A stretch of 64,000 nt of DNA from Hymenobacter sp. BT730. Lineage in GTDB: Bacteria; Bacteroidota; Bacteroidia; Cytophagales; Hymenobacteraceae. Shown one piece after another: positions 1-9,900 of the stretch. The DNA lies in contig NZ_JAUOFB010000001.1 in the NCBI RefSeq assembly GCF_030542105.1, positions 1,116,001-1,180,000 on the forward strand, written 5' to 3'. Numbering within the stretch: the stretch's first letter is position 1; every line of letters starts with the position of its first letter. A model generated the notes under the pieces. That model was not told the origin of the DNA and did not search any database. It was given only the letters and a program-made list of their open reading frames with translations. Made by a program: the position numbers and the translations under genes.

Positions 1-71
1 ATCAGCAGGTGGAAGGTGTTGGTGCCCATATCAATCAGGGCCAGGCGGCGGTGTTTGGTAGGAGTGGTCAT
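1..71 (-). CDS. ppx: Ppx/GppA exopolyphosphatase family, N-terminal fragment
   Basis: Reading leftwards from the ATG at 71-69 gives 23 residues that run off the window edge. They include ALIDMGTNTFHLL, the first strand and phosphate-binding loop of the Ppx/GppA (actin/Hsp70-like ATPase) fold, where D-x-G-T/S-N-T/S is invariant. Family members degrade inorganic polyphosphate or the alarmone pppGpp. Only the N-terminus is present, so Ppx cannot be told from GppA. The gene shares orientation with the methyltransferase at 159-1046 and starts 88 bp after it ends. Confidence 0.8.
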   Translation of the reverse strand, partial: MTTPTKHRRLALIDMGTNTFHLL

Positions 72-158
72 CAGAAAGTCAAATACGGGCCGCTAACAAG
101 GAAACACCAAAAGGCAATTGGTTACCGCTACACAAAAATCACATGAACGGAGCCGCTG

Positions 159-1046
159 CTAGACAGGACTGGCAAAGCGGCAGAACGTGCCCAGCGGCAG
201 CTTGCGGGCCGCCTGGTCGTGCAGATAGATTTCGCCGATTTCGCGCGGGCCGGTAGTAGGAGGGAAGATGTCGGTTACGAGGTTATCCAGAATCAGGGCG
301 GAAAAACCCAGCGAGTAAAGGTTGATGAGGAAGAAATGGTCGGTGGGGTCGAGCAGCTCTTTGCAGAGCTTGAGCATCTCATTCAGCTCATCTTCCAGCT
401 GCCACTTTTCGCCGTTAGGTCCACGGCCGTAGGCGGGCGGGTCCAGAATCAGGCCCTGGTATTTGCTGCCGCGCTTTACTTCGCGCCGCACGTATTTCAT
501 AGCATCTTCTACCAGCCAGCGCACCCCATCCAGGTTGGAGGCTTCCATGTTGTCGCGGGCCCAGAAGTTTACCTGCTTCACGGAGTCAAGGTGGGTAACA
601 TCGGCACCGGCAGCGCGGGCAGCCAGCGTAGCGGCCCCGGTGTAGGCAAACAAATTCAGCACGCGCGGCACGGCCGCTTTCCGCAGCTTGGTTTGCTGGT
701 AGATAAACTGCCAGTTGGGGTCCTGCTCCGGAAACAAACCTACGTGCTTAAACGACGAGAGGCCCAACCGAAAACGCAGCTTCAGTCCTTCCTGATCGTA
801 GTTGATAACCCATTGCTCGGGCGTACCGGGCTTTATTTTCCACTGGCCGCGCTCCTGGCTGCCTTTTTCACGGGTGAAGGTGGCGTTGGCGCGGTTCCAC
901 TCGCCCGCCGACAGCTTCGGGTCCCAGATAGCCTGGGGCTCGGGCCGGGCCAGAATATGTTGCCCAAATCGTTCGAGCTTTTCAAAGTTGCCCGAGTCGA
1001 TCAGCTCGTAATCAGGCCAGTTGCCGGTGGTCAGGAAAGAATACAT
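159..1046 (-). CDS. Class I SAM-dependent methyltransferase, RlmI/RlmK-like
   Basis: A 295-residue protein is read from the ATG at 1046; a longer frame to 1133 adds 29 Pro/Gly-rich residues without family character. Motif I is VLNLFAYTGAATLAA, the SAM-binding glycine-rich loop. The acidic LDSVKQV follows, and ILDPPAYGRGP gives the DPPxxG catalytic motif of RlmI/RlmK-type rRNA methyltransferases and relatives. Unlike E. coli RlmI there is no PUA domain, but the N-terminal ~100 residues form a beta-rich region of their own. The substrate is probably rRNA, but this is inferred from the DPP motif only. It lies upstream of ppx on the same strand. Confidence 0.75.
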   Translation of the reverse strand: MYSFLTTGNWPDYELIDSGNFEKLERFGQHILARPEPQAIWDPKLSAGEWNRANATFTREKGSQERGQWKIKPGTPEQWVINYDQEGLKLRFRLGLSSFKHVGLFPEQDPNWQFIYQQTKLRKAAVPRVLNLFAYTGAATLAARAAGADVTHLDSVKQVNFWARDNMEASNLDGVRWLVEDAMKYVRREVKRGSKYQGLILDPPAYGRGPNGEKWQLEDELNEMLKLCKELLDPTDHFFLINLYSLGFSALILDNLVTDIFPPTTGPREIGEIYLHDQAARKLPLGTFCRFASPV

Positions 1047-1333
1047 AGGGTACAAGCGAAACCGCCCTTGGGCGGGGGGGCCAAAGGTAGGGCATTGCTG
1101 GTTAAATGGCGGCAGAAGCGCGGCCAATGACACCAGAGAAAAGGTGTCTCTCCCCGCATAATTATCAGTGGCTAACCTGTATCTTACTGTGTCTCCGGCG
1201 GCTGGTGCGGCCCGGTTTTTACCACAGCCGGAAACGGCTTATTCGCGGTAGCTTTGCAGCCGAAAAGCGGAGACGTTGCTATCAGGCCCACGCCTTGTTT
1301 ATCTACTCTGCTTATCCCTACCTCACACCTATT

Positions 1334-2128
1334 ATGAAGCTGCAATTCTATAAATACCAGGGCACCGGCAATGATTTTGTAATGATTGACGACCGGGCTC
1401 GAAAGTTTGACGCGGCCAACAATGCCTTGGTGCGCCGCCTCTGCGACCGGCGCCTCGGGATTGGTGCCGATGGCCTGATTCTGCTACGCAAGCATTTCGA
1501 TTACGATTTCGAGATGGTGTATTTCAATGCCGATGGCTACGTGGGCTCTATGTGCGGCAATGGCGGCCGATGCACGGTAGCTTTTGCGCAGTTCCTAGGC
1601 GTGATAGAAAGTGCCACCATCTTTCTAGCGGCCGATGGCCAGCACGAAGGCCGCATTGATGCAGATGGCACCGTGCACCTGCGCATGCAGGATGTGCTGG
1701 GCCAGCAGGAAATAGAAGAAGACGGTATTTTTCTGGATACCGGTTCGCCGCACCTCGTGCGCTTTCTGCCGCCCAGCACCTTGGCAGAGCTGAATGTGTT
1801 TGCAGAAGGCCGCGCCATTCGTTACAACGAGCGGTTCCGGGAGCGGGGCACCAACGTCAATTTTGTGGAAGCCCCTTCTGACCCCGCCCAGCCCTGGCAG
1901 GTGCGCACCTATGAGCGCGGGGTAGAAGATGAAACTTTCTCCTGCGGCACCGGGGTAACGGCCGTAGCCCTGGCCGCCTCCCGGCGCGGCGCGGCCAGCC
2001 CGGTACACCTGCGCACCATTGGCGGCGACCTGCGCGTAACCTTTGATGCGCATCCGGATGGCTCTTTCACCCACGTGTTCCTCAGTGGCCCCGCCACCCG
2101 CGTTTTTGAGGGCTCTATTGAGGTGTAG
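1334..2128 (+). CDS. dapF: Diaminopimelate epimerase
   Basis: Converts LL- to meso-diaminopimelate, the last step before lysine and the peptidoglycan cross-linking residue. The 264-residue product begins MKLQFYKYQGTGNDFVMIDD, the standard DapF start with the N-terminal substrate loop (GxxNDF). The two catalytic cysteines lie in MCGNGGRC (Cys74) and DETFSCGTG (Cys204), the acid/base pair of this cofactor-independent epimerase. The frame is open upstream to 1106, but that extension overlaps the neighbouring methyltransferase frame and lacks family sequence, so the ATG at 1334 is used. A large inverted-repeat element follows its stop. Confidence 0.97.
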   Translation: MKLQFYKYQGTGNDFVMIDDRARKFDAANNALVRRLCDRRLGIGADGLILLRKHFDYDFEMVYFNADGYVGSMCGNGGRCTVAFAQFLGVIESATIFLAADGQHEGRIDADGTVHLRMQDVLGQQEIEEDGIFLDTGSPHLVRFLPPSTLAELNVFAEGRAIRYNERFRERGTNVNFVEAPSDPAQPWQVRTYERGVEDETFSCGTGVTAVALAASRRGAASPVHLRTIGGDLRVTFDAHPDGSFTHVFLSGPATRVFEGSIEV

Positions 2129-2153
2129 AGTTTTCTGTTCAATCTAAAAAATA

Positions 2154-2259
2154 TCTGTCATCCTGAGCTTGGCGAAGGACCTTCTCACTTTGGAGCGAGT
2201 CGTTGTTACGCGAGTCTTGCAGTAGTGAGAAGGTCCTTCGCCAAGCTCAGGATGACAGA
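2154..2259. repeat. Long inverted-repeat element (36-bp perfect arms)
   Basis: Positions 2154-2189 and 2224-2259 are exact reverse complements (36 bp), separated by 34 bp. The ends read TCTGTCATCC...GGATGACAGA. The element sits between the dapF stop and the GNAT start and encodes nothing. From memory, the TGTCATCCTGAGC core resembles a dispersed intergenic repeat of Bacteroidota genomes. It could act as a transcription terminator or be a REP/MITE-like element; there is no T-run after the right arm. Confidence 0.85.
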
Positions 2260-2302
2260 GTAGTTTATTACCGGTTTCTAAATTTCAACACCGTCACCAC
2301 CC

Positions 2303-2824
2303 ATGCTCCGGAACGAACTGATTTTCCTGCGTGCGCTGGAAGCCGATGACCTCGACTTCCTTTACAACCTGGAAAATGATGCGGCATTATGGGGGGTATC
2401 GGATACGTTGGCGCCAGTATCGAGGCACATGCTGCGCCAGTACCTGGACCATGCCGGCGCCGATTTTCATGAGGTGAAGCAACTGCGGCTGGTAATATGT
2501 ACCCAGCCGGATGGCCGTGCGGTGGGCACCCTGGATTTATTTGATTTTAACCCGCTGCACCAGCGGGCAGGCCTGGGCATTACGGTGCTGGCTAAAGAGC
2601 GCCGCCGCGGCTATGCGGCCGCCGCGTTGCAACTGAGTCTGAATTACGCCGAGCAAACGCTGCGTCTGCACCAGCTATATTGTACCGTGGAAATGTCTAA
2701 TACGGCCAGTCAGGCGCTTTTTCAGGCTGCGGGTTTTCGGCAGGTAGGGGTGCGGCAGCAATGGCTGCGCACGGCAGCGGGGTGGCAGGATGCCGTAGAA
2801 TGGCAGTGTATTTTGGCCGGGTAA
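2303..2824 (+). CDS. GNAT family N-acetyltransferase (SpeG/RimJ-like)
   Basis: A 173-residue single-domain GNAT. The acetyl-CoA pyrophosphate loop appears as KERRRGYAAAALQL, a Q/RxxGxG/A-type motif at about residues 96-109. The C-terminal NTASQALFQAAGFRQVGV is the usual asparagine-helix and AGF signature. Overall layout (R-x-L-x-x-D-L-D-F near the N-terminus) resembles RimJ/RimL/SpeG enzymes that acetylate ribosomal protein N-termini, polyamines or small amines. Substrate is not predictable. It stands alone between the inverted-repeat element and the glycan genes. Confidence 0.85.
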   Translation: MLRNELIFLRALEADDLDFLYNLENDAALWGVSDTLAPVSRHMLRQYLDHAGADFHEVKQLRLVICTQPDGRAVGTLDLFDFNPLHQRAGLGITVLAKERRRGYAAAALQLSLNYAEQTLRLHQLYCTVEMSNTASQALFQAAGFRQVGVRQQWLRTAAGWQDAVEWQCILAG

Positions 2825-2943
2825 ATGGGCGAGCGAGAATAGGAGAATATCTTTTTGGTGGAGCTATGCGTAGTACGCACTAGATGCTGCCTGGTGTAGC
2901 TGGGGCATCTTATGTATAGCTATTCATCTCTAGTTCTTTTTCT

Positions 2944-4167
2944 ATGCCCTCTACCACAGCGGCAGGTGCATCCGCGCGTTCTTCTCAATCAAGCTCAACC
3001 AACACTCAAACTTCCCAGCAGTCTTCCTCCACCGCCACTACCAACCTTCCGGATTTAGTTTGCTTTGCGCACCTGCACTGGGATTTTGTGTGGCAGCGCC
3101 CACAACATTTGCTCTCCCGCTTTGCCCAGCAGGGCCGGGTGTTTTATGTGGAAGAACCCTTCTACCACGCCGACGACCTGATTGAACCGCACCTGGAAAT
3201 AAAAGACCGACAGCAGGGCGTAAAGGTAGTAGTAGCCCACTTGCCCCAGCGTTTGCGGGCCGATGAAGCCGCCGCCGACGCGGCACAAGCCGAGTTGCTC
3301 ACGCAGTTTTTTAAAGAGAACAATATTGCCGGCAACGTTGCCTGGTACTATACGCCCATGGCGCTGGCCAAATCCCGGCACCTGGAGGCTGCGCTTACCG
3401 TGTATGACTGCATGGATGAGCTGGCGGCCTTCAAGTTTGCGCCGCCCGTGTTGCGTGAGCGGGAGCAGGAGCTATTTAAAAAAGCAGACCTGGTGTTTAC
3501 GGGCGGCCACACGCTTTACGAAGCCAAGAGCCTGCAGCACCACGATGTGCACCCGTTCCCCAGCAGCATCGATAAAGACCACTTTGGGCAGGCGCGCCAG
3601 GAAATGGCTGACCCCGCCGACCAAGCTGGTATTCCCTCACCACGGGTTGGTTTTTTTGGGGTAGTAGATGAGCGCCTGGATATAGAGCTGCTGGGCCAGT
3701 TAGCAGAAGCGTATCCGCAGTGGCAATTTGTGATTATTGGGCCCGTGGTAAAGATTGATCCGGCCACGCTGCCCCGTCACCAGAACATTCATTACCTGGG
3801 GGGTAAAGACTATAAGGAACTGCCGGGCTATTTGCGGGGTTGGGATGTAGCTACGCTTTTATTCGCTGATAATGAAAGCACTAAATTCATATCGCCCACT
3901 AAAACTCCCGAGTACCTGGCGGCCGGTAAGCCAGTAGTAAGTACTCCTATCCGCGACGTGGTGCGCCCTTACGGCGACTTAGGCCTCGTGCACATTGCCT
4001 CCAATGCGGAGGATTTTGGAAAAGCTATTGAGCGGGCCCTGGAGCAAAACGCTGACGAAGATTGGCGCCAGCGCACCGATGAATACTTGGAGACCATCAG
4101 CTGGGATCTTACCTGGCAGCAGATGGTAGATGTGATGAAGCAGCGCCTGGCTACCCCAAAGGCATAA
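2944..4167 (+). CDS. GT-B fold glycosyltransferase (GT4-like)
   Basis: A 407-residue cytoplasmic protein. The first ~35 residues are a Ser/Thr/Gln-rich low-complexity leader; the fold begins at LPDLVCFAHLHWDFVWQRPQ, typical of glycosyltransferases found beside galactofuranose genes. The C-terminal Rossmann half contains VGFFGVVDERLD, FVIIGPV and the donor-binding TPEYLAAGKPVVST with the conserved glutamate of GT4 enzymes. The gene ends 55 bp before glf on the same strand, so it probably transfers a sugar, perhaps galactofuranose, in the same cell-surface glycan. Donor specificity is an inference from context. Confidence 0.85.
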   Translation: MPSTTAAGASARSSQSSSTNTQTSQQSSSTATTNLPDLVCFAHLHWDFVWQRPQHLLSRFAQQGRVFYVEEPFYHADDLIEPHLEIKDRQQGVKVVVAHLPQRLRADEAAADAAQAELLTQFFKENNIAGNVAWYYTPMALAKSRHLEAALTVYDCMDELAAFKFAPPVLREREQELFKKADLVFTGGHTLYEAKSLQHHDVHPFPSSIDKDHFGQARQEMADPADQAGIPSPRVGFFGVVDERLDIELLGQLAEAYPQWQFVIIGPVVKIDPATLPRHQNIHYLGGKDYKELPGYLRGWDVATLLFADNESTKFISPTKTPEYLAAGKPVVSTPIRDVVRPYGDLGLVHIASNAEDFGKAIERALEQNADEDWRQRTDEYLETISWDLTWQQMVDVMKQRLATPKA

Positions 4168-4222
4168 TTTTCGTACACCCCCTTATCCTATTTGTTCTAC
4201 GCTCTTACCAAGACCCTGAAAT

Positions 4223-5404
4223 ATGTTCGATTACCTCATCGTCGGAGCCGGGTTTGCCGGTAGCGTGCTGGCCGAGCGGCTGGCCACCAGATCTAACAAG
4301 AAAGTACTGATAGTAGATAAGCGTAACCACATTGGCGGCAACGCTTACGACCACTATAATGAAGAAGGTGTGCTGGTGCATAAATACGGCCCGCACATTT
4401 TCCACACCAACTCCCGCGAGGTATTCGATTACCTCACCAACTTCACCGAGTGGCGCCCTTACGAGCACCGCGTGCTGGCTTCCGTCGATGGTCAGTTCCT
4501 GCCGATTCCCATCAACCTGGATACCATTAACAAGCTTTACGGCCTCTCGCTGAACAGTTTTGAAGTAGAGCAATTCCTGGAATCTTTGGCCGAAAGCATT
4601 CCGGTTATCAAGACTTCCGAGGATGTAGTGGTAAGCAAAGTAGGGCGAGAGCTGTACGAGAAGTTCTTCCGCAACTACACCCGCAAGCAGTGGGGCATGG
4701 ACCCTTCCGAGCTGGACAAGTCCGTAACCAGCCGCGTGCCTACCCGCACCAACCGCGACGACCGGTATTTCACGGATACCTATCAGGCAATGCCGCTGCA
4801 CGGCTATACCCGCATGTTTGAGCGGATGCTGGACCACCCCAACATCAGCATTATGCTAAATACCGACTACCATGATGTGGTAAGCTTCATTCCCTTCAAG
4901 GAAATGATTTTCACCGGCCCGGTAGACGAATACTTCGACTTCAAGTTTGGTAAGCTGCCTTACCGCTCCCTGGAGTTCAAGCACGAAACCATGAACTGCG
5001 AAAACTTCCTGCCTGCCCCGGTAGTGAACTATCCCAACGAGCAGCCCTACACGCGCATTACGGAGTTCAAAGCCCTGACCGGCCAGAAACATCCCAAAAC
5101 CAGCATCGTGTATGAGTATCCGCAAGCCGAAGGGGACCCATACTACCCCGTGCCGCGCCCGGAAAATGCCGAGCTGTATAACAAGTATAAGAAGCTGGCC
5201 GACCAGACGCCCAACGTGCACTTTGTAGGGCGCCTGGCTACGTACAAGTACTACAACATGGACCAGGTAGTGGCCCAGGCACTTACCCTTTATAAGAAGC
5301 TCACTACCGATAAGCCTACCGAAAAAGCGGCTACCACGCCGCCAATCACGGGCTCGGCTTCTATCATGGAAAAAATTCTTTCCCGCGACCCCGCAAAAGA
5401 ATAA
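4223..5404 (+). CDS. glf: UDP-galactopyranose mutase
   Basis: Flavoenzyme that interconverts UDP-galactopyranose and UDP-galactofuranose, the donor for galactofuranose in bacterial surface polysaccharides. The 393-residue protein opens with the FAD-binding Rossmann loop IVGAGFAGSVLAERLA. It has the family signatures GGNAYD, HKYGPHIFHTN, RKQWGMDPSEL and, near the C-terminus, FVGRLATYKYYNMDQVVAQAL. About 30 extra residues rich in Thr, Ala and Lys follow the last motif. It forms a gene pair with the upstream glycosyltransferase. Confidence 0.97.
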   Translation: MFDYLIVGAGFAGSVLAERLATRSNKKVLIVDKRNHIGGNAYDHYNEEGVLVHKYGPHIFHTNSREVFDYLTNFTEWRPYEHRVLASVDGQFLPIPINLDTINKLYGLSLNSFEVEQFLESLAESIPVIKTSEDVVVSKVGRELYEKFFRNYTRKQWGMDPSELDKSVTSRVPTRTNRDDRYFTDTYQAMPLHGYTRMFERMLDHPNISIMLNTDYHDVVSFIPFKEMIFTGPVDEYFDFKFGKLPYRSLEFKHETMNCENFLPAPVVNYPNEQPYTRITEFKALTGQKHPKTSIVYEYPQAEGDPYYPVPRPENAELYNKYKKLADQTPNVHFVGRLATYKYYNMDQVVAQALTLYKKLTTDKPTEKAATTPPITGSASIMEKILSRDPAKE

Positions 5405-5459
5405 TCTAGATTAAGTGGCTTGTAGGTTGCACCTCGCAGCCGATAAGTAAATAGGCTTG

Positions 5460-5538
5460 CTGTCATCCAAAACTCTCTCCCTAACCTGCCTTGGCCTTTG
5501 GTCTGAAGCAGGAAAAGGCGGAGAGCTTTGGGTGACAG
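5460..5538. repeat. Imperfect inverted-repeat element
   Basis: Arms at 5460-5477 and 5521-5538 match at 16 of 18 positions as reverse complements; a nested CCTGC/GCAGG pair lies inside. The ends are CTGTCATCC and GGGTGACAG, the same outer bases as the longer element at 2154-2259, while the inner sequence differs. It lies downstream of glf in a 287-bp gap with no gene and may act as its terminator. Confidence 0.65.
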
Positions 5539-5691
5539 TTTTGTTTAATACCGGTCAAACCCAATAGTATGGCCCACTATTGTAGCAGGTGTATAGGTTT
5601 CATTTTCTCATAAGTTAGAGCAGCGGGTTATGCTCGTGCCGGGAGTGGGGCGGGAACTGTATTTTGCGGCTTGATAGCCTACTCCCAATTC

Positions 5692-6735
5692 ATGCAAAAT
5701 AACTTCGACGCCGTGCGACTGGGGCTGGCACTAATAGTCGTCTTCTGCCATGTAGCGGTCCTTACTCAGCTGCCAGCATTCCAACCGTTCCTCAATTATC
5801 TATCGGCTGATTTTGCGGTAAAGGGCTTTTTCGTGCTGAGTGGCTGCCTTGTTACCCGCAGTTTCCTAAGCAGCGCTACTGGGCTGGAGTATGCTCAAAA
5901 ACGGGTGCGGCGTATCTATCCGGCTTATCTCACCACCATAGGCGTAGCCTGGCTGATTGGGCTGGCGGTAACCAGCCTGCCGGCAGCCGATTTTCTGCAA
6001 TCCACGGCAGCATACAAATACTTGGGAGCCAACGCTTCCTTCCTCAACTTTCTTCAGCCCACTTTACCCGGTGTATTTGAGCAGCACCCAGTTCCGGTTA
6101 TGAACGGCTCTTTATGGACGATAAAGGTGGAACTGTGCTTGTATGCCTGCGTGCCCCTCCTTGTTTTCTTGTTTCGCCGAATTGGGCCTTATCCGGCGGC
6201 AATACTAGCTTTTTTGATAGCATTGGTTTGGGATTGGCTGCTACCGCACGTAGCAGGTCTTAGCCCCAAAATGGTAGCGGAGCTAGGCCGGCAGTTTCCC
6301 GGGGCGCTGCATTTATTTGCATTCGGAGCGCTGTATACGGTGGAGGAGCGGCGCCTGGGGCCCATCATCGGTTGGGTAGCGTTGGGAACGTTTAGTATTT
6401 TGATGCTCTTCCCTGATTCAGGTCTGCAACGGGTGGTAGAGCCCGTGTGCTACGCGGCCAGTGTGCTGTTTTTCGCTACCCGGTTGCCTGTTCACCTGAA
6501 TGCGGGGAAGTGGGGCGACTTATCCTACGGTACCTACTTGCTGCACTTTCCACTCATTCAATTGTTTATTCAACTCGGCCTGTTCAAGGCTAACCCCTGG
6601 CTGGGGCTGGCCGGGTTGCTCCTCACCGTTCTGGGTGCCGCATTTCTGCTCTGGCACTTCATAGAAAAGCCCTTTTTAAAGCGCAGTTCCCACTACCTTG
6701 CCACCGAAGTAGCCACCAAAACCGTTGCCTACTGA
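5692..6735 (+). CDS. Membrane acyltransferase, acyltransferase-3 family
   Basis: A 347-residue integral membrane protein with about ten hydrophobic segments. It has the family hallmarks: an N-terminal RLGLALIVVFCHVAV with the conserved histidine, FAVKGFFVLSGCL, an RRIYPAY motif, and NGSLWTIKVELCLY. The C-terminus reads YGTYLLHFPLIQ...LWHFIEKPF. Such proteins (OatA, OafA, ExoZ relatives) O-acetylate or otherwise acylate surface sugars. The ATG at 5692 is used; an in-frame TTG at 5671 would add 7 residues. Location after glf suggests it decorates the galactofuranose-containing glycan, which is an inference. Confidence 0.85.
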   Translation: MQNNFDAVRLGLALIVVFCHVAVLTQLPAFQPFLNYLSADFAVKGFFVLSGCLVTRSFLSSATGLEYAQKRVRRIYPAYLTTIGVAWLIGLAVTSLPAADFLQSTAAYKYLGANASFLNFLQPTLPGVFEQHPVPVMNGSLWTIKVELCLYACVPLLVFLFRRIGPYPAAILAFLIALVWDWLLPHVAGLSPKMVAELGRQFPGALHLFAFGALYTVEERRLGPIIGWVALGTFSILMLFPDSGLQRVVEPVCYAASVLFFATRLPVHLNAGKWGDLSYGTYLLHFPLIQLFIQLGLFKANPWLGLAGLLLTVLGAAFLLWHFIEKPFLKRSSHYLATEVATKTVAY

Positions 6736-6855
6736 CGCTGAGCTTCAGCCTGGACCGTGCAGCAGTTGCCACTGGCCTTGACCCGGCACTACCCCTCTAA
6801 ATCAGCCAGATTGGCGGTGCGTTACGGATTGGGGCGGTTTTGGATAGAAATCTTG

Positions 6856-6863
6856 TAAATTTG
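6856..6863 (+). promoter_or_regulatory. Candidate -7 box for secA
   Basis: TAAATTTG matches the Bacteroidota -7 consensus TAnnTTTG exactly and lies 37 bp before the secA ATG. No TTG/TTTG element sits at the usual ~19 bp spacing (a TTTG is 13 bp away), so only the -7 part is supported. Confidence 0.4.
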
Positions 6864-6900
6864 AGGTACGCCCCGGCGTTTTCAGTCAATATCTACCAGC

Positions 6901-9900
6901 ATGTTTGATTTTTTAGGGAAGGCAGTTGCCAAAGTGTTCGGGACCAAGTCCGAGCGGGATTTGAAAGAGATTCTGCCGTATGTGGCACTCATCAATGCCG
7001 AATATGCCAAACTGGCACCGCTCACCGACGACCAGCTGCGCCAGCACTCTGCTGATGTTCGCGCCCGGATTGACGAGCGTCTTAAAGGCATCGACGACCA
7101 GATTGGCGGCCTGCATCAGCGCATTGCTGACGAGGCGAACCTGGACATCATCGAGAAAGAAAAAATCTTCGACCAGATTGATGCGCTGGAAAAGCAGCGG
7201 AACAAAGATCTGGAAGTAGTCCTGCTGGAAGTATTGCCGGCGGCCTTTGCCACCGTAAAGGAAACCGCCCGCCGCTACAAGGAAAATGGCCAGCTGGTGG
7301 TTACTGCTACGGATTTCGACCGGGAAATTTCCCGTCGCAAAGCCAACGTAACCATTCAGGGCGACCAGGCTATCTGGAGCAACAAGTGGATTGCCGGCGG
7401 TGCCGAAATCACCTGGGACATGGTGCACTACGACGTGCAGCTGATTGGCGGCGTGGTACTGCACCAGGGTAAAATTGCCGAAATGGCCACCGGTGAAGGT
7501 AAAACGCTGGTATCTACCTTACCAGCTTTCCTCAACGCCCTGGCCCGCCGTGGCGTGCACCTGGTTACGGTGAACGACTACCTGGCCAAACGTGACTCCG
7601 AGTGGAATGCGCCGCTGTTCGAGTTCCACGGCATCACCGTGGACTGCATCGATAAGCACCAGCCCAACACCGATGCCCGCCGTGCGGCCTACGCCGCCGA
7701 CATCACCTACGGTACCAACAACGAATTCGGCTTCGACTACCTGCGTGACAACATGGCCCGCGAAACCGGCGAGCTGGTGCAGCGCAAGCACCACTATGCC
7801 ATGGTGGACGAAGTGGACTCCGTTTTGATTGACGATGCCCGGACCCCGCTTATCATCTCCGGCCCCGTGCCCCGTGGTGATGTGCACGAGTTTCTGATCC
7901 TGAAGCCCCGCATTGAGCAGCTGGTAAACGAGCAGAAAAAGCTGGTGCAGCAGTACCTGGTGGAAGCCCGCAAGCTGATTAAAGAAGGCAACGACGGCGT
8001 GAAGGAAGGCGAAGGCGGCCTGATGCTGTTCCGCGCTTACCGTGGTCTGCCCAAGAGCAAGCCCCTCATTAAATTCCTCTCGGAGTCTGGCATGCGCGTG
8101 GTGTTGCAAAAAGTGGAAAACCACTACATGCAGGACAACTCCCGCCAGATGCCCGAGGCCGACAAGCCCCTGTTCTTCACCATTGATGAGAAGAACAACC
8201 AGATTGAGCTGACCGAGCGTGGCATTGACCTGATTACGGCCCAGGGCGAAGATCCGCACCTGTTTATCATGCCCGACATCGGGATGGAAATTGCGGCCAT
8301 TGAAAATAGCAAAATCATCAGCGACGACGACAAGCTGCACCAGAAGGAGCAGCTGATCAACGACTATCAGGAGAAGAGCGAGCGGGTGCACACCGTCAGC
8401 CAGCTGCTGAAAGCTTACACCCTGTTTGAGCGCGACGACCAGTACATCCTGTCCGAAGACGGCAAGGTGAAGATTGTGGATGAGCAGACAGGCCGCGTAA
8501 TGGAAGGTCGCCGCTACTCTGATGGTCTGCACCAGGCCATTGAAGCCAAGGAAAATGTGCGCATCGAAGATGCCACGCAGACCTACGCCACCGTAACGCT
8601 GCAGAACTACTTCCGCATGTACCACAAGCTGGGCGGCATGACGGGTACGGCCGAAACCGAAGCCGGCGAGTTCTGGGAAATCTATAAGCTGGACGTGGTG
8701 GTAGTGCCCACCAACCGCGGCATTTCCCGCAAAGACGAGCACGACAAGGTATACAAGACCGTACGCGAGAAGTACAACGCCGTAGCCGAGGAAATTCAGA
8801 CGCTGGTGAAAGCCGGCCGCCCCGTGCTGGTGGGTACCACCAGCGTGGAAATTTCTGAGCTGGTGAGCCGTATGCTGAAGCTGCGCAACATCCCGCACCA
8901 GGTACTGAACGCCAAGCAGAACCAGCGCGAAGCCGAGATTGTAGCCGGCGCGGGTCATCCCGGCACCGTGACCATTGCCACCAACATGGCCGGTCGGGGT
9001 ACTGACATTAAGCTGCGCGGCACCGCCAAAGAGGCCGGTGGTCTGGCCATTATTGGTACCGAGCGCCACGAGTCACGCCGCGTAGACCGCCAGCTGCGGG
9101 GTCGGGCCGGCCGTCAGGGCGACCCGGGTTCTTCGCAGTTCTTCGTTTCCCTGGAAGACAACCTGATGCGTCTGTTTGGCTCGGAGCGCATTGCCAAGCT
9201 GATGGACCGCATGGGTCTGGAAGAAGGCGAAGTGATTCAGCACTCCATGATTACCAGCTCTATTGAGCGTGCGCAGAAGAAAGTGGAAGAAAACAACTTC
9301 GGCATCCGCAAGCGCCTGCTGGAGTACGATGACGTGATGAATGCCCAGCGCGAGGTGGTGTACAAGCGCCGCCGCAACGCCCTGTTCGGTGAGCGTCTGG
9401 AACTGGACGTGTGGAACATGATTTACGATGTGTGCGAAAACATCGTGGCCGCCCACAAAGTCACCAACGACTTCGAAGACTTCAAGCTGGCCGTTATCCG
9501 CCTGTTCAGCTACGACACGCACCTCACCGCCCAGGACCTGACGAGCCTGCCCGCGGCCCAACTCACCCAGAAGCTCTACGATGAGGCCCTGGGTTACTAC
9601 GATGACAAGAGCCGCGTGATTGGCGAGCATGCCCTGCCGCTCATCAACGACCTGATTTCGCAGAACGCCCCCTACGAGAACATTGCCGTTCCCTTCACCG
9701 ATGGGCGCAAGCAGATTCAGTCGGTGGTAAACCTGCGCCGCGCCCAGGCCAACAAAGGCCAGGAGCTGATTCGCGGCATGGAGAAAGTGGTAACGCTTTC
9801 CGTGATTGACACGGCCTGGACGCAGCACCTGCGCTCGATGGACGACCTGAAGCAGGTGGTGCAGAACGCCGTGTACGAACAGAAAGACCCGCTGCTGATC

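Noticed and set aside
2865-2880. TGCGTAGTACGCA mini-palindrome before the glycosyltransferase gene
   Set aside because: Only 6-bp arms with a single central base; expected by chance in a 64-kb window.
6829-6863. Full -33/-7 promoter for secA
   Set aside because: The -7 box is perfect but neither TTTG (13 bp) nor TTG (24 bp) is at the required ~19 bp distance, so only the -7 element is reported.
7519-9069. 516-codon frame on the minus strand
   Set aside because: Shadow of secA with no recognisable motif.
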